Of a stretch of 64,000 nt of DNA, positions 53,691-64,000 are shown piece by piece. A program made the position numbers and the translations under genes. Source of the DNA: Lanius collurio (Eukaryota; Chordata; Aves; Passeriformes; Laniidae); contig JACBWW010000017.1 in the NCBI GenBank assembly GCA_020086605.1, positions 9,030,283 to 9,094,282 on the forward strand, written 5' to 3'. The notes beneath the pieces are model-generated. The model did not search any database, was not told where the DNA came from, and saw nothing but the letters and a program-made list of their open reading frames with translations. Each line of letters starts with the position of its first letter. The first letter of the stretch is position 1.

Positions 53691-56600
53691 GTCCAGCTCC
53701 TCCCTGGCTCTGGCTGGGGCAGCCTTTGCCCTGCCCCCACCTCCTGGGTGATAAATGCTTGATAAGAGTCATAAGCAGATGAATTTTGGGAGGGTGTGGG
53801 GAGTGATGTGAAGCCAAGGAGAGGAGGTGAAATTCTCGTTACGATAAATCACTCCAGATCTCCTCTGATTTGTTGGAAATTTCTGTACATCCCCAGAAAA
53901 AAATCCACCCAAATCTAATTTTGTTCCTTTTTCTTGCCACGTCTCTGCATCTCCCTTGCAATGACCTCAGTTCCCTTCGGAGTGAAGGCATTTTGCACAG
54001 TGAATGGTATTTTCTCTTCTACCCATCCTTTCCCCATTTTTTCAGCCTGGAATGTGGGATTATATGTTGTAATGTGGCATTAGGAGCCATAAAGGTCAAT
54101 ATCCTGCCTTCCAAAGTCACTCTTAGGCTCACAAGGCTTTGTTAATGAAAACCCCATAACCCTCCCTCCCCTGCTTCCCTCTCCCTCCTGAAAAAAAAGG
54201 GATTTAGGGAACAGGTCAGGGTGAGAAAGGGGGAGGAAAATAATACTGATCAATAAATTAAATAAGGACCAAGCCTCGTCCTGCCAAACACAGGAGTCAG
54301 GAGCCCTTCTGCATTTGAGACACCCAGCAATTACCAACTAATCCATCGGGCAAATGCAAGATGGTGCCTCCAGCCACTCTTCCCAGCCCAGCTGTTTTGT
54401 GTGGGGAATGTTTGCCGACTGAATTAGGGAACAAGCAGAGAAAATACCCTTCTTTGTATCCCTCAGGGCAGTGGAGAGGCTGCACAAAGCCTCGGGCTCT
54501 TTGGGCTGCAGCTTTGGGAGGTGGAGGCCGCAGAGCCTTGGGAGGGCTGGAGGAGTCGCGGTGCTTTTGGGGGAAGTCCCTGGATGCACCTTGGCCCCTT
54601 CCCTGCTGGGGGAATTCATCCTCTGCAATTTCATCTGCCCCTGGCCACGGTTTGAGGCAGGCTTAAGAATGAGCTGTGTTGGGAAAGAGGAGGGTGGGGA
54701 AGGCAGAGGTGCCACAATGATGAAAGAACCTTGCACAGTAACTCAGGGCTTTGGCTCTGGAAGCTCTGGCAAGGACAGATGTTGGCACAGGGGAGGTGAG
54801 TTCATGGTGAGGGTCATTTTTCTGCTCCCTGGGGGTTTTGGGAAGACTGAGGCTCCTGAGCAGCCAGGAAGGATATGTGGTCTTGTCCTGATTTCATCCG
54901 AGGTTGGAACGGCTCCTTAGCCTTCCTCTGCTTGTTCCTCCTCACTCTGCTAAAGGAGCCCTCTCCTAGGAAGGAGGACTTCCACTGCCCTTTGGAAAAC
55001 AAGGTCCTTCATACCTGTGCCTGAGCCACATGGGAAAACAGAACAGGTTGACTTTGGAATTGCCATGAGGGTCTGAACCACAGGAAACGGAACAGAGGGC
55101 CATGTTCAGCTTTTCCTTTAAAACCCATAGCTGACAAATAGATGCTGTCAGTACTTTTTGTTTTCTACCTGGAGAGTTGAGAAATTTGGTATTTCTTTGT
55201 CTAAAGTCAGCTGATCTTTTCAAGAAGCCAAGGAGCTCCAAAGGCAAAGAGATAGCAAGGAGAGGTGGCTTCAGAACAAAATTTCTACTTCATCATAAAT
55301 CCCAGAAACTGGTCACTGACTCTGGTTTGCTCATCCAATCTGTTTTCCCAAGCACCAGCCTACATCTTGGGAATATTTTTTAGGCTCTGATGGGAAATTT
55401 TACCCAGAACTGAACAGGGTCTAAGGTAGTATCTTCCTGAAAGTCAAAGAGTTTTTCCTGTGGTGAAATGACATTTTTCCATTAGAAATATTTTCTATCA
55501 ATAATCCAGGAGCCCTTTGGAACCAGGCAAATTCCCAAGCAGTCTTATCTGAGTGACATTTACAGGTTAATTGAGCAGGATTTCTATGCTCTAATAAGAA
55601 GTTTTGATTCTGCTGGGTCAGAAATTTTTGAAGGGAAAATTTGAAAACCCCCATATCTCCAAAGCATTATAATATTTCAGTGTGTTCAGGTTATTTCTTG
55701 AATAATTTCATAAAATCAGAACACTCCTGCTCTGGATTAGGTAGTCTTGTGCTCATTATTTGAATTCCTATAAAATTCTAAATTCTAAAGTCCAAGGATG
55801 TCCCATAAAGTGTGAGAATGAGCAATAGTAAGGAATTAAGCTGATATTTCAGGATTTTTGCTTGCTTCTTTTCTTGGTTATGGTATTTTAAAATGGAGAA
55901 TATCCCCTGAGGTTATAATTAATAACCTCAGCACTGATTTCTAGAGCTGTGCAAGTGATAAAGCAGTAGATAAATCAATATAATGATTTATATTGAATAA
56001 ATCAATAAATGAATACATTAGAAATACCTGAGATATTAAGAACATGTCCCACAGACTCCCATCTATCACTGTCTTGGCTTTTTTGGGAATATCTGCATAA
56101 CTTTGTCTGTGAGAAACAGTCCACACTAACACTAGGTTACACAAATCCTGTTTTACACTAAGTTTGGATTGAATTGGAATATTCAAGAGGGCTTTTTTCT
56201 TGCTCAGATTTCCAAAATCCTCATCAGCAATCTGCTGGAGGCTCCACTCCGAGTATTAAAAATAAGTTTAGCACCCAGCTCAGCACCTCCAGTGAACTGC
56301 AGAGACCTGGTGGGAGTGACAGCATTTCTCCTACCCAGCCATGGGAAGTGCCATAAAACGTAGGGAGAGTTTGAAATGAAAATCCGTGATTGATGGTGCC
56401 CACGAGGGCCGTAGAGCCAGAATTGCTCCAGTGTTCATAAACCGAGGACATTCCACTCAACAGCTCCGAGGAAAGGTGTCCCTTTGGCACTTTGGCTGTC
56501 CTCCAGCTCCAACTCCAGCAAGACCTCACACAGGGCCACCGAGAAGCCAAAGGAACACGGAATAACCTGAGCCTGAGGCCAGGGCCCAGAGGAAGGACAG

Positions 56601-57415
56601 CGTGGGGATTAGTCTGGGAGAATGACTCGCTTCCACGAGCGCTGTGTGCAGAGAATGCCCGTGAGCTGTGAGCTGGATGCTGTTGGGAATGTGAGATTAA
56701 AGCCCTGCACTGGTGGCTTGAAGACCTTAAAGCCTCTGATTAAAGTCCAGCCCTAATAGACCACAGCAAGAGCGAAGCAATCTCCTCCATCCTCCCCTGC
56801 TGGGGTTGATTCAGTGCTGAACTAAAGAAAAAAATGCCCCCCAAATGTTGTTTTTCTTAATTGGTTCTGTTATTGCCTGTCTTGGATCCCCTGACAAAGG
56901 CATAAGTGAAATCCTGTCAGGGGTACTAATTGGGAGGGCAGTAACTAAAAATCTACTGCTCATCTACAGACAGCAGAACTTCCTCCCAGATCGTTCATCT
57001 CTTCCAAATCCTGGATTTTACGCAAGACCTGATGTGGGTTATTTACTGTTTTTCTCCTTGGGCATTTTCAAGGGACAACTGAAGATGCACAAATAATCCC
57101 AGCTGTGATGGACCAAGGTGAAAAGGAAGGAAACAGAATAAACCATATTTGGTCTTCACAGCAGATTCTGCAGTGTTTTTTTTTTTTTTTTCCTGAATGA
57201 CTCATGGATTCTAAGGAGACATTTTTGAATGTGGAATCGATCCTCCTAAAACTGCGGCATGTAGGACTTTTATGGGAGTGTAAAGGGGATCAGAGGACAC
57301 AGTGAGTGTGTCATGGTGTTACCAGCACCAGGAGACCTTAGGAAAGGAGGGCTTTGTGCAGCACATCCTGGTGATGGTGCATGTGCTTTGGCTGGGGTGA
57401 TTTTAGGAATGGAAT
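53691..57415. other. Intergenic stretch without recognised genes
   Basis: I see no repeat family, splice-flanked coding exon or strong motif cluster. A T run lies at 57178-57191. Two GATTAAAG words and one CTTAAAG word fall within 56690-56760; I attach no function to them. Confidence 0.6.
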
Positions 57416-57468
57416 TGTAGAATGGTTTGAGTTGGAAGGATTCTTAAAAATCATCCAGTGCTGTATTT
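57416..57468 (-). mobile_element. CR1 LINE, short 3' end
   Basis: TAGAATGGTTTGAGTTGGAA followed by GGATTCTTAAAAATCATCCA; only the last 50 bp remain. Confidence 0.8.
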
Positions 57469-58578
57469 GTACTTTTGAATGTTTGTGTTTGAAGGGAAAG
57501 GGTGTGGAAATATCCTTGAAGAAATCCAAGAATATGAGCAGGAATGGCTCATGGGGCGCAGCTTCCATCAAGGGCCTCTTCTGCTTCTCCGTTGTCCAGG
57601 CTGGCTCCAAACTCTGCATGACTTGGATCGTTGTTGGGGTTTTGGGAGTTCCCTTTCTTTCTCTTGAGGAATTACAGCAATTCCCAGGTGCAGCATCACC
57701 CAGAGACAGTCCAAAGCAATTTAATTAAGTAATTAACATCCTTCTCTGATCACTTTGCGTGCAGCTCAGCACAGACTCAGCAGTGTCATCGTGGATGATG
57801 GGATGAGTGCAGTGTAACTTTGCTTTAATCCCAATTGATCCCACACTTCCCATAAAATGTGAAATTTAAGAAATTACTCTCAAGAACCAGCTCTAAGTCT
57901 AATTCCAGCCTTTCTTTCGTGTTCCTTGTTTTGCTGCTTTGTTGTATTTGTGTTTCTGATCACACCCAGTGTCATTGAGCTGGGATGCAGCTGGGAATTC
58001 CAGGGTTGGATCTGGCCACGAAGAGAATTCCCTCTAACTTGCGTTTGCCTTGGACAGATGGCTGTGAAGGCAATGCACAGAGTCTTCCAGCTGGTATTAG
58101 TCTGGATTACACCTGGTTGGAAAAGAAAGGAAACGTCAGTGTTTGTTGTTGTTCCATCTGTGGAGGTTCTGAGAAAGGGTCCCACTATGGATGACCAAGC
58201 AGTGCCACCTAAGGAGCTGGATCCACTTTTATTGTGGAAAACAGAAAATATCCTTCTCTTGTTTTGTTCTAGTTTGGAGCAGCCTGTTTTGGCTCTGGAG
58301 TGTTGGTGGTGACTGATGTGAAACGAATTTGTGGCCTCAGCCCATTTCCCAGGACACTCAGGGGCTGTGTCATCCTTAACTGTCCAGGGATTCAGCAGAG
58401 AAGCCACAGCCTGCTCTAGTGCAGGGGTTAATGAATGGTGCTCTGCAGGGCAGTGGTTGGGAAGTGGGAAGAGGCACGGCGCTCTGACCCTGATTAAGTG
58501 TGGATTTGTGGAGAAAGCCGTCCCCATTTGTGAACCTCGAGGAAAACCAAAGCAAACCAAATAAAGGAAAGCAAAGAG

Positions 58579-59050
58579 AATCACAGAACCATTTTCAGCT
58601 GGAAAAGAGCTCCAAGATCATTGAGTCCAACCGTTCCCCCAGCACTGCCAAGGCCATGACTAAACCCAGTCCCCAAGTGCCGCATCCACACATATTTTAA
58701 ATACCTCCAGGAATGGCTGCTCAACCACTTCCCTGGGCAGCCTGTTCCAGTGCCTGACAACCCCTTCAGGGAAAATATTTTCCCTAATCTCCAATCTAAA
58801 CCTCCCCTGGCCCAGCCTGAGGCCGTTCCCTCTCCTCCTGTCCCTGTTCCCCAGGAGCAGAGCCCGACACCCCCTGAGCCCCCTCCTGTCAGGGAGTTGT
58901 GCAGAGCCACAAGGTCCCCCCTGAGCTTCCTTTTCTCCAGGCTGAGCCCCTTTCCCAGCTCCCTCAGCTGCTCCTGGGGCTCCAGCCCCTTCCCAGCTCC
59001 GTTCCCTGCCCTGGACACGCTCCAGCTCCTCAATATCCTAAATAACTTCC
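58579..59050 (-). mobile_element. CR1 LINE 3' fragment, longest copy (about 470 bp)
   Basis: GAATCACAGAACCATTTTCA, GCTGGAAAAGAGCTCCAAGA, CCAAGTGCCGCATCCACACA, CCTGGGCAGCCTGTTCCAGT and CCTGTTCCCCAGGAGCAGAG follow in order. It is a different subfamily from the copy at 53278. The 163-residue open frame on the - strand at 58581-59072 lies inside it and is CR1-derived. Confidence 0.92.
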
Positions 59051-59267
59051 TTTTCCCCTTCTCCCATCCCATGGCTGGGAAGAGGTGGAACGTAGCTGTT
59101 CAAGCCTGATTTTGGTTCTCACCCCAGTCTGGGATGAGTGTTTTATCCTCATCCAGATTTGCCCTAGATTAACCCCCCCCCAGGACAGCTGAGGTTGGAT
59201 TTTATGCCCTGGTTCTTTGGATGGTTGTAATTAATGTCTGCTCACAGATTGTGATTGGGTTTTAGTG

Positions 59268-59460
59268 AAACCATAGGATTGAGATGATTGAATCAATGGT
59301 TTGGGTTGGAAAGGACGTTAGAGGCCATCTTGTCCCATTCCCTGCTGCAGCCAGTGACAACTCCCACTATCCCAGACTGCTCCAAGCCCTGTCCAACCTG
59401 GCCTTGGATGCTTCCAAGGATGGGGCATCCACAACCTCTGTTCCAGGGGCAGATGATGTT
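59268..59460 (-). mobile_element. CR1 LINE 3' fragment
   Basis: CAATGGTTTGGGTTGGAAAG, TCCAAGCCCTGTCCAACCTG and GGGGCATCCACAACCTCTGT mark the copy. It lies 220 bp from the previous one, in the same orientation. Confidence 0.9.
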
Positions 59461-59775
59461 TGCCTTGCATTCATCTTGGAAGGCTTTGCACCCCTCAGCC
59501 TACAGCCTTGAAAAGACAGAAGCTGGGAACATCTTTTCTTTGGCCCAGATTTTCCCAGGAGCTTTTCCAAATAATTGAATTAGAAGTCAGTGTTAGTAAT
59601 ATTTCCATTCTTCCACTTACAATTTGATTTATGAGGAAGATAAAGGTTTTAGTGCACTGGAGAGGCTTTAAGCTTCTCAAACTGGTACCACAGCATCCTG
59701 ACAAGTCAGTTGTCTTGCCTCAGTTTCCCTCATGCGAATAAAAAGTCTGTCATTCCTGGTTTTGTAATATTTTAA

Positions 59776-59792
59776 GGGCCTTTTAAAGGCCC
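59776..59792. repeat. Perfect inverted repeat GGGCCTTTTAAAGGCCC
   Basis: Eight-base arms are separated by one base. The word TTTTAAGGGCCTTT recurs about 27 bp to the right, giving a small direct repeat around the palindrome. Confidence 0.8.
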
Positions 59793-60795
59793 ATGATTTT
59801 AAGGGCCTTTGCTTTATCATCCTTAGCAGCTTGCCTGGTGTGCCAGAAGCATTTCAGGCCCTCAGAACTCCACACCTCGTGGTGACAAACACATCGTGGG
59901 CAAGAGCACTGAAATTCCAGCAATTTAGCTGACTCCTGTGTCCCGTCCCATTATTTCAGATTTCAGGAGTTACTGCTCTGCTGTTTAGCACTTCTATAAT
60001 AATCCCATTCCACTGGGTGCCAAAGGCTCCCAGCCAGAGATTTCCAGTGGAAGAAAGGAGACAGTTTGACCAGGACAAAATCAAACCCAGAACTCAGCCC
60101 AAAATAGAGTCATATCTATTTTGAGAATTTGATTTCTAGTTTTAATTAAGGAAATCTTCAGATGGTCAAAGAGCCCTGTGGTTTTGCAGCAAGTACAGGA
60201 GGTTCCTGGTTCAGGGGTTGGAGACCTGACCCCTCCTCTGTGGCCCTGTGCTGGGATGGGGATGCTTTCAGGGAGAAGTCATCCACTCATCCCGAGGGTG
60301 CTGGGGTTTGTGGGCTGGCTCTGACCACCAGAGGTTGACTGGGAGGGGGAGAAGGGTTTCTGGGATGGTGTCATGGAGGGAGGTGGGACAGTGTCACCAA
60401 GGGAGGTTGACAAGCCCTTTGTGACATGAATGGGGAGGGCAAAGGGATTTGTCAGAGCCTTGGGACAAGGGACAGTTGAGAGGGATCCTTTGTGTGGTTA
60501 AATGCCAGCCGGGCTGGTATTCCAGCCGGGATGTTGTTCTGCTTGGGAGGGAACCCAGCGGCTTTAGGAATGTCCTGTGACAGAAGCCACGAGTCATCTG
60601 CTGCTCCTGGGAATGGCCCTGCCACCCCTGACTGCAGCTTGCTGCTGGTTTGGAAACTCTCTCGCTCCTTCCTGCGGGATGCAATCCCGGTCATCCCTGC
60701 AGAGGGACAGAGGTGGGGGCTGTGCTGTGTCACTGCCGTGTGGGGACAGCCTGGGGACAAGCAGCACACGGAGCCAAAGCTGAGCGTGGATGGCA

Positions 60796-61012
60796 GGGAA
60801 AGAGCCCACGGAAACAGCGCTGGAGACGGGAGGCTGAGGATTTTTTGGGAGGGGAATAGCCATGGAATCAGCGCTGGAAAGGGGAGGCTGAGGATTTTTT
60901 GGGAGGGAAAGAGCCCATGGAAGCAGCGCTGGAGAAGGGAGACTGAGGACTTTTTGGGAGGGAAAGAGCCCATGGAAGCAGCCCTTGAAACGGGAGGCTG
61001 AGGAGCTGTGGC
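60796..61012. repeat. 55-bp minisatellite, four copies
   Basis: Units start at 60796, 60851, 60905 and 60960. Each contains GGGAAAGAGCCCATGGAAGC or a close variant, AGCGCTGGA, GGGAGGCTGAGG and, in the first three, TTTTTTGGGAG. The unit length is not a multiple of three, so the open frames across it on both strands are by-products. The fourth copy decays after GAGGCTGAGG. Confidence 0.93.
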
Positions 61013-61246
61013 AGCGCTGCTGTGCCTGTGCCAGATGTGGCTGGGATGGATGCAGGGGCATCCAGCTGTTGCTGCGCTCGGGAATGCTCCCTCCAGCTGT
61101 TCCTCCTCATCGGCACGGACAAACCCAGCCCTCAACCTCCGAATGGATCAATACTCGCTGCTTCCAACCCGCGTTCCTTGATCAGGGTGGCAATGGGGAC
61201 ATTAGCAGGGTGGATGTTTTGTTTCATGATGAGGATATATTTGTAT

Positions 61247-61634
61247 NNNNNNNNNNNNNNNNNNNNNNNNNNNNNNNNNNNNNNNNNNNNNNNNNNNNNN
61301 NNNNNNNNNNNNNNNNNNNNNNNNNNNNNNNNNNNNNNNNNNNNNNNNNNNNNNNNNNNNNNNNNNNNNNNNNNNNNNNNNNNNNNNNNNNNNNNNNNNN
61401 NNNNNNNNNNNNNNNNNNNNNNNNNNNNNNNNNNNNNNNNNNNNNNNNNNNNNNNNNNNNNNNNNNNNNNNNNNNNNNNNNNNNNNNNNNNNNNNNNNNN
61501 NNNNNNNNNNNNNNNNNNNNNNNNNNNNNNNNNNNNNNNNNNNNNNNNNNNNNNNNNNNNNNNNNNNNNNNNNNNNNNNNNNNNNNNNNNNNNNNNNNNN
61601 NNNNNNNNNNNNNNNNNNNNNNNNNNNNNNNNNN
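61247..61634. other. Assembly gap (388 N)
   Basis: No bases are given. Reading frames drawn across it are meaningless. The right edge is a GA-rich 8-bp satellite, which probably caused the assembly break; the true gap length is unknown. Confidence 0.99.
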
Positions 61635-61686
61635 GAGGGAAAGAGGGAAAGAGGGAAAGAGGGAAAGAGGGAAAGAGGGAAAGAGG
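61635..61686. repeat. (GAGGGAAA)n satellite at gap edge
   Basis: Six and a half perfect 8-bp units are visible. The array very likely continues into the gap. It is purine-only on the + strand. Confidence 0.97.
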
Positions 61687-63104
61687 TTCTGCTCCACCTC
61701 CTCCCCATCAGCCCAGCCCAGGTTTTACAGTTCCTTGTCACTTTATTTTCCTTGCAGGAAGAGCTGGAGAGCTCCATGAACATTTTTGTTCCCTCTGCCC
61801 CTGCCTGGGCTGGCAGGAGGGGTTGCTAAGCACTCATTGTGAGTGTTTGTACACACTCAGCACCAGGTTACCGTACAAATTTGGGAAAGAGTCACCCTGG
61901 AGGTGACGTTTTCATAAATACAAGGTGACTCCCTGAGAGGTTTCCAGGGGTGCAGGGAAAATCTCGCTCTTTGCAAACATTGATAGGATTTTTTTTTTCA
62001 CATAATGCCAATATATTTGTTGTTCTTACAGCCTGCTCTGTGAAAAGATGCCAGCAGGGATAGGGAAAATCCTGCCTGGAGTAAAAATGGGAAGAAGCTG
62101 TGCTTTCAAGTGCTGGACATCATTAAATAAATTCATTTCCATCACCCAGGGACAGGGAGGGGGCATGGAGTGAGTTGATCCCTGCCATTTGTTTGGAAAT
62201 TGAGAGTGGATGCAAACCAAGCCACTCTCTCAGGTGCTCTCAGGGTGGAAGAAACCAACACCCCCTCCCGTCCAAACCTGACTCCAGTGTTGCTTTCCAA
62301 GGGTGTCTCACCAAATCTGGAAAATCCTAATTCCAGTATCCTTAAGGGCTGGACTGGGAGATGGGAAGGGATCCTTGAAACGCTCCTGGAGCCACGGCAG
62401 GGCTGAGTATGAGAGCAGTTCAGGGGAAGTCTTAACCAGCAGGAGGGCAGAACAACAGCCCTGGTGCTGTATCCTGATCTTGCTTCAGTGGATTTACAGC
62501 TGGTTCCTTTCCTGGAATGAAAAGATTAGGATCGCTGGAGCTGCGTGTGCGTCTTCCAGCGAGGAGAAGTAGGTATGCAGCAGCTGTAAAAATAAAGACC
62601 CCTCTCAGGTCATCGCAGTAAAAAGCTTTGGAAGCTGTTGAAGGTGGGGTGGGGTGGGAAAATCCTCAAATTTCCTACCTTTTCTTCTCTTTTTTTTTTT
62701 TCCCCCTTTTTTTTGGCATTGTGTATTTCAGCCTGTGAGTTTTGAACTTGCTTTGAAAGAAAAGAAAGGGATTTACATGAAATTGTGGGGAAGGCTTAAA
62801 ATTACAAAAAAGGTTCCTAAATTTCCTTGAACACTTACAAAAATTAATTTATTTTTGTCTCTTTTGTCTCATTTTGCTGCCTTTCCCAAGAGCCCTGCTG
62901 GTGCTGGAGGGCCAGGCTGCAAGGAATCAAGGCCACAAAACCTGATGAGGGGAATTCCAGAGAAACTTGACAATATTGGGCTGTGTGCTTGGCTATGTGG
63001 TGAGTTCAGCTTGTATCCATGACGTGGGAGCTGAAAACCCATGGGAATCATGGAGAGACAATGCAGGTGACCAGGGATTCACCCAGGACTGAAGAAAACA
63101 GTGC
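61687..63104. other. Intergenic stretch without recognised genes
   Basis: Low-complexity segments are present at 62645-62659 (GGGGT units) and 62691-62714 (T run, CCCCC, T run). I see no coding exon. Confidence 0.6.
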
Positions 63105-63230
63105 AATCACGGAATCATTAAGGTTGGCAAAGCCCTCTAAGATTGTCACCCAGCAGTGCCAAACCCACCACTAACCCCTGTCCCCAAGTGCCACATCCAC
63201 AGACCTTTGGACACTTCCAGGGATGGCTTT
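63105..63230 (-). mobile_element. CR1 LINE 3' end fragment
   Basis: AATCACGGAATCATTAAGGT, TGGCAAAGCCCTCTAAGATT, CCAAACCCACCACTAACCCC and CCCCAAGTGCCACATCCACA match the subfamily with the AAGGTTGGAAAAGACCTCTA-type 3' end, as in 58579. Confidence 0.88.
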
Positions 63231-64000
63231 TATCTCACAGTGGTGGGAGATGAGACCCCTTTTTACTGGGTCTGAACAACTGGTAATGCAGCACCCCCAC
63301 AAACTTCCCTCCCACCCCAGGTCCAGGATCAGAGAACCAGAGGATTCCTCCTGCCTGGGGATGTTCCCAGCCCATGAGCTCCAGGGAATGGGGTGGTTCC
63401 TCCAGAGCTGCCAAGCAAGGTGGATTTTCTCGGGATAAGCAAACCATGGTGATGTCCATTTGGTGATTTTTCTGGTGGAATTAGGCTTTTCTGGAAGTGA
63501 GAGCTCCCCACCTAAATGCAAACGCTTAATTCCAAGGCCTTGAATTTCCTCATTTGCTACCCAAACCAGGGAGGAACTACAGGGAAAGTGGAGTGGACTA
63601 AAATGGTTTCTTCCCAGAGATCATTTTATGGAAATACTCCTCGTACCTATCAATAAGTGAAATCTGCCAATGTCTTTACACACCAAGGCAGAATTATTAA
63701 GTGTGAACTTCCTGGCTCATTTAGTCTGCCTAATTTGGATTCCCTTGGGCCTCTTGTACCTCTTTGTGTACCTCTGGATGTGCCCCTTTGCTCAGGTGGG
63801 TGTGGTAGTTCCTTCCAGGAGGGTGCTCCTGGCTCCATGGCACATTTGTTCCATTCATCTTTGTTCCATTTATTTTTTGGGAATGGAGTCCTGATATCCT
63901 GATACCCAAATGCACATCCAAAACCTCTCCTGACTTCCAGAGACCAGTGTTATCTTCTACAGGGAAAAAAAATCCCTAATAACACTTAAGGAAAGCTGCT

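Noticed and set aside
57880..58584. 234-residue open frame on the - strand
   Set aside because: No domain, no recognisable motif, no flanking splice logic, low-complexity residue use. Length is compatible with chance in 64 kb of six frames.
58581..59072. 163-residue open frame on the - strand
   Set aside because: It lies in the longest CR1 fragment and is LINE 3' sequence, not a host gene.
59715..59765. CTTGCCTCAGTTTCCCTCAT as a second MIR relic (reverse sense)
   Set aside because: Only about 20 bp match the MIR end and the rest does not continue, so it is too short to support.
60452..61135. 227-residue open frame on the - strand with repeated FPSQKILSLP-type units
   Set aside because: The repeat comes from the 55-bp minisatellite, whose unit is not a multiple of three. 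No known protein features.
61022..61906. 264- and 294-residue frames crossing the gap
   Set aside because: Most of their length is undetermined N, so they are not genes.
1..64000. CRISPR arrays, tRNA or rRNA genes, bacterial-type systems
   Set aside because: This is vertebrate nuclear sequence. No cloverleaf with A and B boxes or regularly spaced repeat array was seen.

Overview
The window is nuclear DNA from a bird, most likely a songbird (passerine). The only protein-coding gene I can support is WNT9A on the + strand. The main evidence for a bird is about 27 truncated CR1 LINE 3' ends, the dominant repeat of avian genomes, together with a WNT9A protein that is nearly mammalian in its conserved blocks. 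The passerine assignment rests on the style of the CR1 copies and of one LTR-like block, and is an inference.

Layout. Positions 1-9240 are intron 1 of WNT9A: exon 1, with the signal peptide and promoter, is not in the window. Coding exon 2 is 9241-9500, intron 2 is 9501-13789, exon 3 is 13790-14052, intron 3 is 14053-24012, and the last coding exon is 24013-24486 (stop TGA at 24484-24486). The three exons join in frame without a stop and give about 332 residues, that is all of WNT9A except roughly 33 N-terminal residues. A long AT-rich 3' UTR follows. Candidate cleavage sites lie just after AATAAA at 28557 and, less certainly, just after AATAAA at 30771. The UTR holds two Pumilio-type octamers, an AU-rich element, a possible RNA G-quadruplex and, only if the distal site is used, a let-7 seed match.

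From about 30.8 kb to 64 kb I see no gene. This 33 kb flank contains CR1 fragments (both strands, mostly -), one LTR-like block near 34.0-34.5 kb, and several low-complexity tracts. It also holds a 17-bp minisatellite that multiplies GATA and CCAAT motifs (45.8 kb), a 55-bp minisatellite (60.8-61.0 kb), and an assembly gap (61247-61634) whose right edge is an 8-bp GA satellite. Several AT-rich stretches with homeodomain-type cores look like possible conserved noncoding elements, but no alignment was available.

How it works together: the window is essentially one developmental signalling gene minus its first exon, with its introns, its post-transcriptional control region and a gene-poor 3' flank that could hold distal enhancers. 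I found no new multigene system, no CRISPR array, no tRNA or rRNA, and no intact transposon. The most useful observations are the CR1 insertions close to the exon 2 and exon 3 acceptors, a TG repeat in place of a polypyrimidine tract before the last exon, a MIR SINE relic in intron 3, and the GATA/CCAAT minisatellite.
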